This document shows, one piece after another, positions 8,747-16,296 of a stretch of DNA of 64,000 bases. The stretch is from contig CAWAQA010000002.1 in NCBI GenBank assembly GCA_963784065.1, positions 400,334 to 464,333 on the forward strand, given 5' to 3'. Made by a program: the position numbers and the translations under genes. The first letter of the stretch is position 1, and every line of letters starts with the position of its first letter. Under the pieces are notes generated by a model. It saw only the letters and a list, made by a program, of their open reading frames with translations. It searched no databases and was not told the origin of the DNA. This stretch comes from CAWAQA01 sp963784065 (GTDB taxonomy: Bacteria > Acidobacteriota > Vicinamibacteria > Vicinamibacterales > UBA2999).

Positions 8747-9082
8747 ATGACGATGAAGGCGTGGACGGCGCTCCAGTCCATCGCGCTGCAGGCGAAGCAG
8801 GCGCAGGGGGCGCTCGCGGAGGGCAACTTCGAACTCGTGAACGGGTTGCTGCAAGATATCGTGGACGTTGTCGCGACGGCGCAAAATGCAATCGCCGATC
8901 CGGATTTGACGACCTGGACGACCACCGCCGTCGGTGGAAGCCGCACGCCGATGCGCCCGATCGAGGCCACGTTGTCGCGCGCGCGCTGCCCGCGATGTGG
9001 ATTCGTCGTCGTCGCCGCGTCGCCGAAGATGTGCGACGCGCTGTGCCGCGCGCATGACGCCGAATATCACCCGCGCCCCTGA
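8747..9082 (+). CDS. Hypothetical protein with C-terminal zinc-ribbon cysteines
   Basis: 111 residues from ATG 8747, preceded by AGAAGGTGA. The N-terminal two thirds are helical (ALQSIALQAKQAQGALAEGN). The tail has CPRCGF and CDALCRAHD, two cysteine pairs that could bind zinc. It begins about 90 bp after the secreted protein on the same strand. No family is recognised. Confidence 0.6.
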   Translation: MTMKAWTALQSIALQAKQAQGALAEGNFELVNGLLQDIVDVVATAQNAIADPDLTTWTTTAVGGSRTPMRPIEATLSRARCPRCGFVVVAASPKMCDALCRAHDAEYHPRP

Positions 9083-9112
9083 ACACGATGCACAAAAAAA
9101 GAGCACCACACC

Positions 9113-9270
9113 CTGACCGTCCTGTATGACGACGTCGTCGTCGTGGCGTCGCTGCTGCGCTATCTCGGCTGGGGCAGCTGTTCGTCGGGACCATCATCGG
9201 GCTGTTCTTCGACCTGGAGCACGGCGTGTACACGGTTCTCGCCGGCCTGACGTTTTTAGTGCTGAAGTAA
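9113..9270 (+). pseudogene. Fragments of a small membrane protein
   Basis: A frame reading VLYDDVVVVASLLRYLG passes, after a shift near 9166, into LGQLFVGTIIGLFFDLEHG and VYTVLAGLTFLVLK, ending at TAA 9268-9270. Both hydrophobic stretches would make a two-helix membrane protein. No clear start codon is present. From 9271 to 9527 a further hydrophobic open stretch exists but cannot be supported as a gene. Confidence 0.25.
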
Positions 9271-9527
9271 GTCCTGGGCGTCGTCGTCGTCACGCTGCGC
9301 GCCGTCGTCGGCTGGCTGTCGCTCGTCCTCGTCGGAGGAGGGGCTGGAATGGTCGGCACAACCCGGTTCCTGTTGGCACTCATGCTCGCCGACCCGCGGC
9401 GGGGGGCCCCTTTACTCCGAGACGGTCATGGGACGCGAGGCCCGTTTCTCCAGAGAGCGATCGTGACGACGAGGTACCGCGGCGGCCGCTCCACACAATG
9501 AGGCGATGAATCATGAAATGGGAGAGG

Positions 9528-9941
9528 TCAGTGCGCGTCCGGCCTCCCAACCCGCTCACCGCCCTCGTCAACCACAATCAACTCCACGACGTCGCTTGGC
9601 GTACCGGTGACAACCATCTGCGCGCTGAGTGCATCGAGGGCACCAAAAGCCTTCAGCACCGTGGCGTGCTCGCTGACGATGGTCACCTGCCGAGCCTGGT
9701 GCGGTCCCCAGCACTGGACGACGCCGTACAGGCCACGTCCGAGGGCGCCGAGCCCTGCTGATCGCGTGCTGGCGTAGACGCGCTCCCACCCGTCGGGGCT
9801 CAGGGCCGTTGGATACGGCCCACGCCACCATCGGCAGTCGGGCTGGTGGCACTGCTCACCGGCACCGCCACACCCCGGATGCGGCCAGGGCTGATCCGGA
9901 TGATCCTCACAGACCGAGCCTGACGCGCAGCAACGCGGCAT
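9528..9941 (-). CDS. Cys/His-rich hypothetical protein
   Basis: 137 residues from ATG 9941. The first 45 residues carry a dense set of possible metal ligands (CCASGSVCEDHPDQPWPHPG, then CGGAGEQCHQPDC), followed by GPYPTALSPDGWERVYA. The rest is a regular alpha/beta stretch (VTIVSEHATVLKAFGALDAL, VVELIVVDE). Zinc binding by the N-terminus is likely; I recognise the DHPDxPWPHxGC pattern only as one found in proteins of mobile elements. The frame is unbroken, on the strand opposite most neighbours. Confidence 0.55.
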   Translation of the reverse strand: MPRCCASGSVCEDHPDQPWPHPGCGGAGEQCHQPDCRWWRGPYPTALSPDGWERVYASTRSAGLGALGRGLYGVVQCWGPHQARQVTIVSEHATVLKAFGALDALSAQMVVTGTPSDVVELIVVDEGGERVGRPDAH

Positions 9942-10023
9942 CTTCGCGAATCATAGCGCCTCCAGCCCTCGCCGCTGACGTCCGTGACCCACGCTGTCAG
10001 TGGTCGCGATCTACTCTGATCGG

Positions 10024-10229
10024 ATGAACACCCCGCTGCAGCCTGGCCTTGAGGTGCTCTGCCCGCATTGCCGACACTGGCACCGTGTCATCACTCGGCA
10101 CACGGAGGGCACTCCGTACACGCGCCGAATGTTGTATGGGGTGTGCCGCAGCGCCGCGTCCTGCACCAGGACAGGCTGGGCACATCAGTCGTCATCCGGC
10201 GGGGCGAATACTTCGTGGACCAGAGGTAG
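10024..10229 (+). pseudogene. Small zinc-ribbon protein, frameshifted
   Basis: ATG 10024 begins NTPLQPGLEVLCPHCRHWHR, a CPHC knuckle, and continues VITRHTEGTPYTRRMLYGVC. A shift at the GGGG near 10140 leads to the likely native end, DRLGTSVVIRRGEYFVDQR, with TAG 10227-10229. The full protein of about 68 residues would be a two-knuckle zinc ribbon. The role is unknown. Confidence 0.45.
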
Positions 10230-10940
10230 ACGCGGTGGCCGTCGTGGACGTTGCGCTCGGGACACATGCACAGGTAGAAGAACTGTCGCACTAGCGGCAG
10301 TAGTTGCGCTGGCGGCGGTACCACGGCAGAGCGCGGCAACTTTGACCATCCTGCCGCGTTCACAATCCTCTCGGTCGGGGTCCTGACTTTCGCCCCCGTT
10401 CTTCTGCGCTCGCGAACACGCGCTACCCGTTCCGCAGACAGGTGTTTCTTGAACAGGTCGGATCAGGGCGGGATCATCGCGGCCGCGCGGGGAGGGGGGA
10501 CGCCGGGGCGTGGTGCGTGGGTCGGCGTGGACGCGGTGGAACTTCAGCCGCGGCTCGACACTCTGCACTCGCCCCTCCTGCAGATTGATCGTGATCTGAA
10601 CGCACGACGGCAACTGCAAGGCCTCGACGAGCGCCTGGGCGGCGCGCCCGGACGGACAACGGCAGCGGGGCGCGCATCGACTCGGGTCCCCGATGATGCG
10701 ACGCCCGCGCGGCGGGGGTTAATGCGTGGCGGGCGATTCGGCCGGGAGCGCCAGTCAGCCCTGCTCGCGCAGTGGGAGATCTCGTCCCCGAACTGGTGCG
10801 GCGCGAGTTGTCTCGCGGGGGACAAGAGAAATAGCGGGGGGGAACGGCGGCTTAGGCCCGAGCATCGTAGTCCCGGCTCACACCGCCTCTCGAACGAGGC
10901 GCCGTCTGACAACTGACCGAAGTAAACTACACAGCGATTT
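10230..10940. other. Largely non-coding stretch with a minus-strand fragment
   Basis: One minus-strand frame near 10550-10680 reads AAQALVEALQLPSCVQITIN followed by LQEGRVQSVEPRLKF, which looks coding (a short protein of mobile elements), but its ends are not definable and downstream it becomes Arg/Pro-rich. Nothing else could be supported. Confidence 0.3.
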
Positions 10941-10974
10941 GGGCTGTACAGGCGAGTCCACGCCTGTACAGCCC
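10941..10974. promoter_or_regulatory. Nested palindrome: two CTGTACAG boxes in a 14-bp inverted repeat
   Basis: GGGCTGTACAGGCG and CGCCTGTACAGCCC are exact inverted copies around a 6-nt centre. Each arm contains the self-palindromic CTGTACAG (10944-10951 and 10964-10971), so two identical dyads stand exactly 20 bp apart, about two helical turns. No T-run follows, so a terminator is unlikely; a tandem operator for a dimeric repressor fits better. It lies between a non-coding stretch and the coupled genes starting at 11121. Confidence 0.5.
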
Positions 10975-11120
10975 GACCCGTTCACTCGTTGCCGGCGAGC
11001 GAGCGAGCTGCTGCCATTCTAAGCGGGAGCCGCCGCCCTGTCGTCCCCGGCGCGATGCCGGGCGAGAGGTTCGGATGAGCGGACCACGATGCCCCGTACG
11101 TCTATCACGCGTATCCGCGG

Positions 11121-11376
11121 ATGCTCTACCGCGCGATCATGGACAGCCCCCCTTCGCCCGTTCCGACATACATGCGCGAGATCAACGTAGTGACGGACGG
11201 TCGGATCGTCCAGCAACAGGGCATCGTGGATACGGCGGCCCAGGAGGAACTGGCAAAGAGTGAGGGATGGGCTCCCGAACCCGCAAGCGGCAAACGACGC
11301 GGCGAAGGCCGCATTTGAACAGCAGCAAGAGCGCGAGCGCGAAGCCACGAGAATCGCCACCAATTTGAACTCATGA
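11121..11376 (+). pseudogene. Small element protein, frameshifted
   Basis: From ATG 11121 the frame reads AIMDSPPSPVPTYMREINVV and QQQGIVDTAAQEELAKSEGW; after a shift near 11277 it continues AANDAAKAAFEQQQERE to TGA 11374-11376, which overlaps the next start as ATGA. Open coding upstream (YVYHAYPRMLYRA) suggests the real start is earlier and also shifted. A glutamine/glutamate-rich helix ends the protein. Family not recognised. Confidence 0.35.
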
Positions 11377-11684
11377 AGCAGGCGACGTTGGCCGCCCTGC
11401 TTGAGACGCGCCTCCCATCACCACCGCCATCCGCAGCGCCGCAATCAGCGCCGGCACCCGTCAGTGCGCCGCTTGCTGGTGAAGCTGCATTGGCGCCAGA
11501 CACTTCACCGACGCTCACGCTCAAGCAAGCCGCCGAACGCCTTGGCGTGCATCCAGACACCGTAGTGAATATGCACAAGAAAGGTGAAATCAAGCTCTTC
11601 AAAGCCGGGTCCCAGTGGCGCGCTCGTGGCTCGGAAGTCGAGCGCGTCAGACAGACCCCCGAGTTTCGGTTCCGCCTCCGATAG
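11373..11684 (+). CDS. Excisionase-like helix-turn-helix protein
   Basis: 103 residues from ATG 11373, coupled to the preceding gene by ATGA. A Pro/Ala-rich linker (about residues 15-48) leads to a MerR/excisionase-type winged helix: LTLKQAAERLGVHPDTVVNM, HKKGEIKLFKAGSQWRARG. This fold is used by recombination directionality factors and plasmid or phage regulators. Given the integrase 5 kb away with its own excisionase-like gene at 16018, this one may instead be a replication or transfer regulator. Confidence 0.6.
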   Translation: MKQATLAALLETRLPSPPPSAAPQSAPAPVSAPLAGEAALAPDTSPTLTLKQAAERLGVHPDTVVNMHKKGEIKLFKAGSQWRARGSEVERVRQTPEFRFRLR

Positions 11685-11696
11685 TCCGAGGCGGGC

Positions 11697-11736
11697 TGCC
11701 GAACCTCGCCGAACCCTGCCGAAACTCGCCGAAAAA
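11697..11736 (+). repeat. Four direct repeats of 10 bp (TGCCGAACCT type)
   Basis: Units TGCCGAACCT, CGCCGAACCC, TGCCGAAACT and CGCCGAAAAA follow each other with an exact 10-bp period and an invariant GCCGAA core. One repeat per helical turn puts all cores on the same DNA face. The array sits 65 bp before the XRE repressor start at 11801 and just after the HTH gene, so it could be an operator array or a small iteron set. Confidence 0.5.
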
Positions 11737-11800
11737 TTCGACAGCCCCTGCTTCCCTCGGCGACACTCTCCAGCGAGAGTTCTTCTTCCAGGAGCGGGCA

Positions 11801-12016
11801 GTGCCAGTAACGAAGCTGAAGATCGCGATCATCCGGTCGGGTCAGTCGCAACGCGCTATCGCGCGCACTTGCGCAATTGCCGAAAACCGGTTCTCTACGA
11901 TCGTAAACGGATGGGTTGAGCCTCGGGATGGGGAGCGCCTCGCCATCGCGGCCGCGCTCGGACGCCGCATCGATCAACTCTTCGATCGCGCTCAGGAACC
12001 GCGGCCAGCGGCGTAA
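11801..12016 (+). CDS. XRE (Cro/CI)-type transcriptional regulator
   Basis: 71 residues from GTG 11801, chosen because CCAGGAG lies just upstream. IIRSGQSQRAIARTCAIAEN with RFSTIVNGWVEPRDGERLAI is a complete Cro/CI helix-turn-helix. Small single-domain repressors like this keep lysogenic or element genes silent. The 10-bp repeats at 11697-11736 are natural candidate sites. Confidence 0.75.
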   Translation: MPVTKLKIAIIRSGQSQRAIARTCAIAENRFSTIVNGWVEPRDGERLAIAAALGRRIDQLFDRAQEPRPAA

Positions 12017-12084
12017 GACGCCGCGAGCGCGGCCGCCGATGGGCGACGGCCATCGCTCAAACCGGGAGGGATGGACTCCCAGCT

Positions 12085-12249
12085 ATGATTCTCATTCTAC
12101 GCACAATCGTCTTGGTTTCTGAACGACTGATCGCGGGCGCTGGTGGGAACTCAGACGTGGCGCGCCAGCCCGCGATCGCGCTCCTGCCCTCCCTCGCGGA
12201 CGCGCCGACGGCCCTCGACCCGGCCGAGGCCGGCCGAGTGCGCCGATGA
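12085..12249 (+). CDS. Possible short leader ORF coupled to the primase
   Basis: A 54-residue frame from ATG 12085 (ILILRTIVLVSERLIAGAGG) whose TGA overlaps the primase ATG at 12246 (ATGA). The coupling is the main argument for it; the sequence has no known motif. Confidence 0.3.
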   Translation: MILILRTIVLVSERLIAGAGGNSDVARQPAIALLPSLADAPTALDPAEAGRVRR

Positions 12250-12733
12250 CCAACGTCGATAAAGAGGCCGTGCGCGCGGCCAGCCGCCTCGAAGATGTAA
12301 TTCCGGCGATCACCGGCGACGCGCTGACACGCCGCGGCTGCGAGTTTGTCACGCGTTGCCCTTTCACGAGGATGCCCGCCCTTCGTTGCCGGTAACCTCA
12401 CGAAGCAACGGTGGCGCTGCGATCCGTGCAGCATCGGCGGCGACGTGTTCGAGTTCGTTGAACAGGTTCAGCGCGGTGAGAGTTTCAAGGCGGCGCTGGC
12501 GTGGCTCAACGGACCGTGCCGGCCTCTCGAATGGCAACGGCCACGACGCACCAGCACCAACGCGGCACGCGCCGTCGCCGGAGCGCGGCGCACCTCTACG
12601 TCGATGAACGAGGCGAGCCGGCTCTTCAAGGTGGTGATCGCCGGGCGACGGCCAGACGGCAAAAAGACCGTGTGGCAGGAACGGCCAGACGGGCGCGGGG
12701 GCTGGGTGAGGGGCACCGAGGGGGCAGCGTCGC
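12246..12733 (+). pseudogene. Primase N-terminal part: CHC2 zinc finger, frameshifted from the helicase
   Basis: ATG 12246 starts TNVDKEAVRAASRLEDVIPA and enters a DnaG-type CHC2 zinc finger: CEFVTRCPFHEDARPS, then after a shift near 12380 RWRCDPCSIGGDVFEFVEQV. Further shifts near 12525 and 12605 precede LFKVVIAGRRPDGKKTVWQE and RPDGRGGWVRG, which leads straight into the next reading frame. With the ORF at 12734 this would form one protein of about 700 residues typical of phage and integrative-element primase-helicases. Zinc finger cysteines and histidine are all present once frames are joined. Confidence 0.65.
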
Positions 12734-14380
12734 GTGATCTATCGGCTACCCGATCTCCAGGGGAAACCGGCGGTAGTGGTGGCCGAGGGTGAAAAGGATG
12801 TGGATCGGCTTTGGGCGATCGGCATTCCCGCGACCTGCAATGTTGGAGGCGCGGGCAACTGGACCGCTAGCGACACGGTGCAGTTGAAGGACGTAGGCGT
12901 GACGCGCGTGTGCGTCATCGGCGACAACAACGACCCCGGCCGCCGACATAACCAGGTGGTGGCGCGGTCGTGTCGGGCGCACGGCTTGGACGTGCGGGCG
13001 GTGCGGTTGCCAGACGTGCCCGACAAGGGTGATGTCAGTGACTTCCTCGACGCGCACGGCGCGGCGGCAGAGAACGAGCTCAAAGCGCTGCTGCAGGCAG
13101 CGCCGCTCTGGACCGACCCCGCATCGGCCGGCTGCGATGGCGACACCGAATATCCACATCTGCCCCACCCTGAAGTCAGGGGTGGGTATCAGCCCATGTT
13201 GACCCGTTTAGCAGATGTCGAACCGGAGCGGGTGACATGGATCTGGCCAGGGCGACTGGCCTCCGGCAAGTTGAACTTGCTCGTCGGTGACCCGGGGCTC
13301 GGCAAGAGCTACGTCACGCTCGACGTGGTGGCGCGATACACGACCGGAACAGTCTCAGCCGATGGGTTCCCAGCCTGTCCTGTCGGGACCGCCATCCTGC
13401 TCTCGGCGGAGGATGGGCTCGCCGACACCATTCGGCCGCGGTTGGATGCGTTGGGTGCGGACCCGTTACGCGTCCATGCTGGGCCGACGGTGACCGACGG
13501 TCGGACAGTCCGAGGCATTCAGCTCGCCGACGTGACGGCCCTGGAGTCCGCGATCGTGCAGACAGGCGCCGGGCTGATCGTGATCGACCCAATCAGCGCC
13601 TACGTCGGCGACAAGGATAGCCACCGGGATTCGGAAGTGCGAGGTCTGCTGGCGCCGCTCGCGCAGCTGGCTGAACGACACCACGTCACCATCCTCGGCG
13701 TGATGCACCTATCGAAGAACTCCCAGCGAGCCGCCATCTACCGCACGATCGGCAGCATCGCGTTCGTCGGCGCGGCGCGCGTGACGCTCGCCATCACCGT
13801 CGATCCCGACCGTGAGGAGAGGCGGCTTCGATGCCTATCAAAAATAACCTGTCCGCGCCGGCCCGCGGTGCTGGCGTTCTCAATTCCTGACGGCCGGCTC
13901 AAGTGGGAGCCCAACGCGGTGACCGGAGTTGATGTTCAAGACCTGCTGCGCGGGCCCGTTTCGGATCGCGAGGAACGGCGGGAGTCTGACGAGTGGCTGC
14001 GCGACCTGCTGGCGGATGGGCCGGTGCTGGTGAAGGTGGTCGAACGGGAGGCGAGAGCAGCCGGCATGAGCAAGAGCACGATCGATCGCGCGAAAGCCCG
14101 CCTACGGGTGCGGTCGATCCATCACGGGCAAATGGGACCGTGGTCGTGGGCGCTGCCGGAAACGGCGCCGGTGCCCGTTGGAAGGTTGTCACCAGACTCT
14201 GACATCCTTGGAGAAATTCCTAAGGATTCGTTGAAGGATGTCAAGAGCGATTCTCTGACATCCTTGACATCCTTCCAGCCGCCTTCGATCAGATCCCGCC
14301 GCCGACGCCTTCACGTTGAAGCCGATCAACGGCACGCCGCAGCCCGCAGCGGAGCCGCTAGGGAGGAGTTCGACCTGTGA
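12734..14380 (+). CDS. TOPRIM / RepA-like AAA replicative helicase (primase-helicase)
   Basis: The first 130 residues form a TOPRIM-like region (VVVAEGEKDVDRLWAIGIPA, VCVIGDNNDPGRRHN, DKGDVSDFLDAHG). From about residue 180 follows a RepA/AAA_25 ATPase: Walker A GDPGLGKSYVTL, an ATPase strand AILLSAEDGLADTIRPRL, Walker B GLIVIDPISAYVGD, and LGVMHLSKNS. The C-terminal 100 residues hold a winged-helix-like segment (AGMSKSTIDRAKARL). The role is priming and unwinding for element replication. A short out-of-frame patch near 13830-13860 reads as compensating shifts. It ends overlapping the next gene by 4 nt. Confidence 0.8.
   Translation: MIYRLPDLQGKPAVVVAEGEKDVDRLWAIGIPATCNVGGAGNWTASDTVQLKDVGVTRVCVIGDNNDPGRRHNQVVARSCRAHGLDVRAVRLPDVPDKGDVSDFLDAHGAAAENELKALLQAAPLWTDPASAGCDGDTEYPHLPHPEVRGGYQPMLTRLADVEPERVTWIWPGRLASGKLNLLVGDPGLGKSYVTLDVVARYTTGTVSADGFPACPVGTAILLSAEDGLADTIRPRLDALGADPLRVHAGPTVTDGRTVRGIQLADVTALESAIVQTGAGLIVIDPISAYVGDKDSHRDSEVRGLLAPLAQLAERHHVTILGVMHLSKNSQRAAIYRTIGSIAFVGAARVTLAITVDPDREERRLRCLSKITCPRRPAVLAFSIPDGRLKWEPNAVTGVDVQDLLRGPVSDREERRESDEWLRDLLADGPVLVKVVEREARAAGMSKSTIDRAKARLRVRSIHHGQMGPWSWALPETAPVPVGRLSPDSDILGEIPKDSLKDVKSDSLTSLTSFQPPSIRSRRRRLHVEADQRHAAARSGAAREEFDL
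14234..14265 (+). other. Hairpin made of GACATCCTT repeats inside the helicase gene
   Basis: AAGGATGTC (14234-14242) pairs with GACATCCTT (14257-14265) and AGAG with CTCT inside it. Further GACATCCTT copies lie at about 14201 and 14266. It is in the divergent C-terminal coding part, so it may be an RNA structure, a binding site, or coincidental codon repetition. Confidence 0.25.
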
Positions 14381-14771
14381 CGCCCACCGAGCTCCTCGCC
14401 GCCTGTGAAGTCGTCGGCATCCACCTCGAAGTCCGTGGCGACCAGCTGCATGTCGAGGCGCCGGCAGGCGTGGTCACGCCGGAGTTGCGTGAAGCTCTCG
14501 TGCAACACAAAGCAGACCTGCTGCCCCTGTTGGCGCCGGTGACGGAGTTCGTCACGCTCAAAGGCGGACTGACGGTGCCGGTGCCGGCGCTCAAGTTGGT
14601 GTTGGACCTCGAGGCGCGCGGCCTCCGGATGTCCGTGGATGCCGGCGAGCAATTCGTGATTGAGCCGGTGGCGGCCTCACGGACGCCAATCAGGCGGGCC
14701 TCTATCGCTGGCGGCGGCACCTGGGGGCGATCGTCGGATACCGGTGTCCAGACAGCGACCTTCCACAGTGA
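14377..14771 (+). CDS. TubC_N-type docking-domain small protein, one frameshift
   Basis: GTG 14377 overlaps the helicase stop by 4 nt. The first 52 residues, TPTELLAACEVVGIHLEVRG ... VVTPELREALVQHKADLLPL, match the TubC N-terminal docking fold, known from NRPS/PKS assembly lines but also common as single small proteins on integrative elements. The rest reads GLTVPVPALKLVLDLEARG and, after a shift near 14670, ANQAGLYRWRRHLGAIVGYR ending at TGA 14769-14771. About 131 residues in total. On such elements its role is unknown; no NRPS or PKS is present here. Confidence 0.55.
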
Positions 14772-14854
14772 CGATCAATCCCTTCTTGCTGCGTGTCGCC
14801 GAAGACGGGCTCCCGCTGCTCGACTCTCGAGCGCCCGCGCAGGAGGTGCGGTGA
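14768..14854 (+). CDS. 28-codon ORF coupled to both neighbours
   Basis: GTG 14768 overlaps the preceding stop (GTGA) and its own TGA overlaps the next start (GTGA at 14851). It encodes TINPFLLRVAEDGLPLLDSR plus a short tail. The double coupling suggests it is translated, either as a peptide or as a ribosome-delivery device for the TOPRIM gene. Confidence 0.4.
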   Translation: MTINPFLLRVAEDGLPLLDSRAPAQEVR

Positions 14855-15684
14855 GCACGTCTGCCCTGAACTACGACGTGCCGCACCCGGTCCAGCGGCC
14901 GGCGTGGCCCGAATTGCTGGAGCGGGCCGCGGACATCGTGCACAGCTACGACACGCTGGTGACGCTCCGCCAACTGTTCTATCGGCTCGTGGCGGCGCTG
15001 CTGCTGCCGAACACGATGAATGCGTATAAGTCGCTGTCGAAATACACTGCCGCGGCTCGACATGCCGGTGCGTTTCCGACGCTGATGGATCGCGGCCGCA
15101 CGATTCACCGGTACCAGACGTTCGCGAGTCCGATGGCCGCCACACGCTGGCTCAAGTCGATCTATCGCCGGGACCGCACGGCAGGCCAAACGGTCAGCCT
15201 CTATCTCGGCGTGGAGAAAGCCGGCATCGTGGCGCAGTTGGAGGAGTGGTTCGGCGACCTGGGCGTGCCGGTCCTGGCGCTTGGCGGCTATAGCTCCCAG
15301 ACCTATGAAGCGGATGTGATGGCCGACGTGGCTGCGGCGCAGCGTCCGGCCGTGTTGCTGTACGCCGGCGATCACGATCCCAGCGGCGAGGACATCGACC
15401 GGGACTTCATCGCGAAGACCGATTGTTGGGAGGCGGTGCGACGTGTCGCACTGACGGCGGCCCAGGTCGAGCAGTATGCCCTCCCGCCGCAACCAGGGAA
15501 GGAACGCGACAGCCGCGCACGGGGGTTCGTCGAACGGTATGGTCGTCTCGTCCAAGTCGAACTCGACGCCCTTCCGCCTGACATCCTGCGTGCGCTGTTC
15601 GCTGAGGCAATTGCGGAGTTCTGGGACGACGACGCCTATCAGGAGTCGCTAAGGGGTGAAGCGGCCGATCGTCGCAAGCTGTGA
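14851..15684 (+). CDS. TOPRIM protein related to TopoVI-A/Spo11
   Basis: 277 residues from GTG 14851 with AGGAGG upstream. The N-terminal half contains a winged-helix-like segment (LVTLRQLFYRLVAALLL) followed by KSLSKYTAAARHAGAFPTLM. The C-terminal half is a TOPRIM fold: SLYLGVEKAGIVAQLEEWFG carries the conserved Glu, GVPVLALGGYSSQTYEAD follows, and VLLYAGDHDPSGEDIDRDF has the DxD acidic pair with PSG/PxG as in topoisomerase VI subunit A. No catalytic tyrosine of Topo VI could be assigned, so strand cleavage is unproven. Similar proteins recur on phages and integrative elements. The frame is intact. Confidence 0.6.
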   Translation: MSTSALNYDVPHPVQRPAWPELLERAADIVHSYDTLVTLRQLFYRLVAALLLPNTMNAYKSLSKYTAAARHAGAFPTLMDRGRTIHRYQTFASPMAATRWLKSIYRRDRTAGQTVSLYLGVEKAGIVAQLEEWFGDLGVPVLALGGYSSQTYEADVMADVAAAQRPAVLLYAGDHDPSGEDIDRDFIAKTDCWEAVRRVALTAAQVEQYALPPQPGKERDSRARGFVERYGRLVQVELDALPPDILRALFAEAIAEFWDDDAYQESLRGEAADRRKL

Positions 15685-16007
15685 CCATGCTCTTTCACGC
15701 TCGGCGAGCCTATGACTTCTATCCGTGGGATACGCGCGAACTCCTGCGCCGAATCCCAGTCGGGCGGTCGGTGCTGGAGCCGTGCGAGGGCCGCGGCGCA
15801 TGGCTGGCGGCGCACCCGCCCCAGGCGCTGATCGTGCTGCCGCGGATGTCGTTCACGGGCGAGGGGAAGACCGATAGCGTGACGTGCGCGTGGGTCGTGT
15901 GGGCCCGCGAGGCAGAGGGGCAGTGGATCGAGATCGTCAACAGCGGGGCCGTTCGCCCTGCGCATCAATTCCGATCGTTGCCGTTTGTGAACGATGATGC
16001 AGAATAA
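15681..16007 (+). pseudogene. DNA adenine methyltransferase remnant with internal deletion
   Basis: The N-terminal part FYPWDTRELLRRIPVGRSVL then EPCEGRGAW corresponds to the YPTPxW...VLEPCAGDG start (AdoMet motif I) of phage-type N6-adenine methylases. It jumps directly to ALIVLPRMSFTGEGKTDSV, TCAWVVWA, which is the usual C-terminal end. The middle with the NPPY/F catalytic motif is absent, with the frame kept, leaving 108 residues. It cannot be an active methylase. GTG 15681 overlaps the TOPRIM stop; ATG 15687 is an alternative start. Confidence 0.55.
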
Positions 16008-16017
16008 GGAGCCCCAC

Positions 16018-16296
16018 ATGGCCGCGCCGCCGCTCGCGATTGAACCCGATCAACACGCCGACACCTCGATGCCCGCGGCAAGCTCCCCTTGGTTGACGAT
16101 CAAAGAAGAGGCGGCGTGGGCGCGCTGCGGGCGCCGGCAACTCTATGAAGCCGTGCATCGGGGCGATCTGCGGGCCGTGCGCGTAGGCGGCCGCGGCGAA
16201 CTCCGTTTCAAACGGGCCTGGATTGACCAGTGGCTCGAAGGTGCCCCCGCGTCGCCACGACAGCGGCCTGTGGCATCGCTACGGCCACGGCGATGA
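16018..16296 (+). CDS. Excisionase-family HTH protein
   Basis: 92 residues from ATG 16018, picked because AAGGAG at 16006-16011 is ideally spaced (in-frame ATGs at 15994 and 15997 lack it). WLTIKEEAAWARCGRRQLYE, LRAVRVGGRGELRFKRAWID is an excisionase-type winged helix. Its TGA overlaps the integrase ATG at 16293, the classic xis-int arrangement. The likely job is recombination directionality and int regulation. Confidence 0.7.
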   Translation: MAAPPLAIEPDQHADTSMPAASSPWLTIKEEAAWARCGRRQLYEAVHRGDLRAVRVGGRGELRFKRAWIDQWLEGAPASPRQRPVASLRPRR

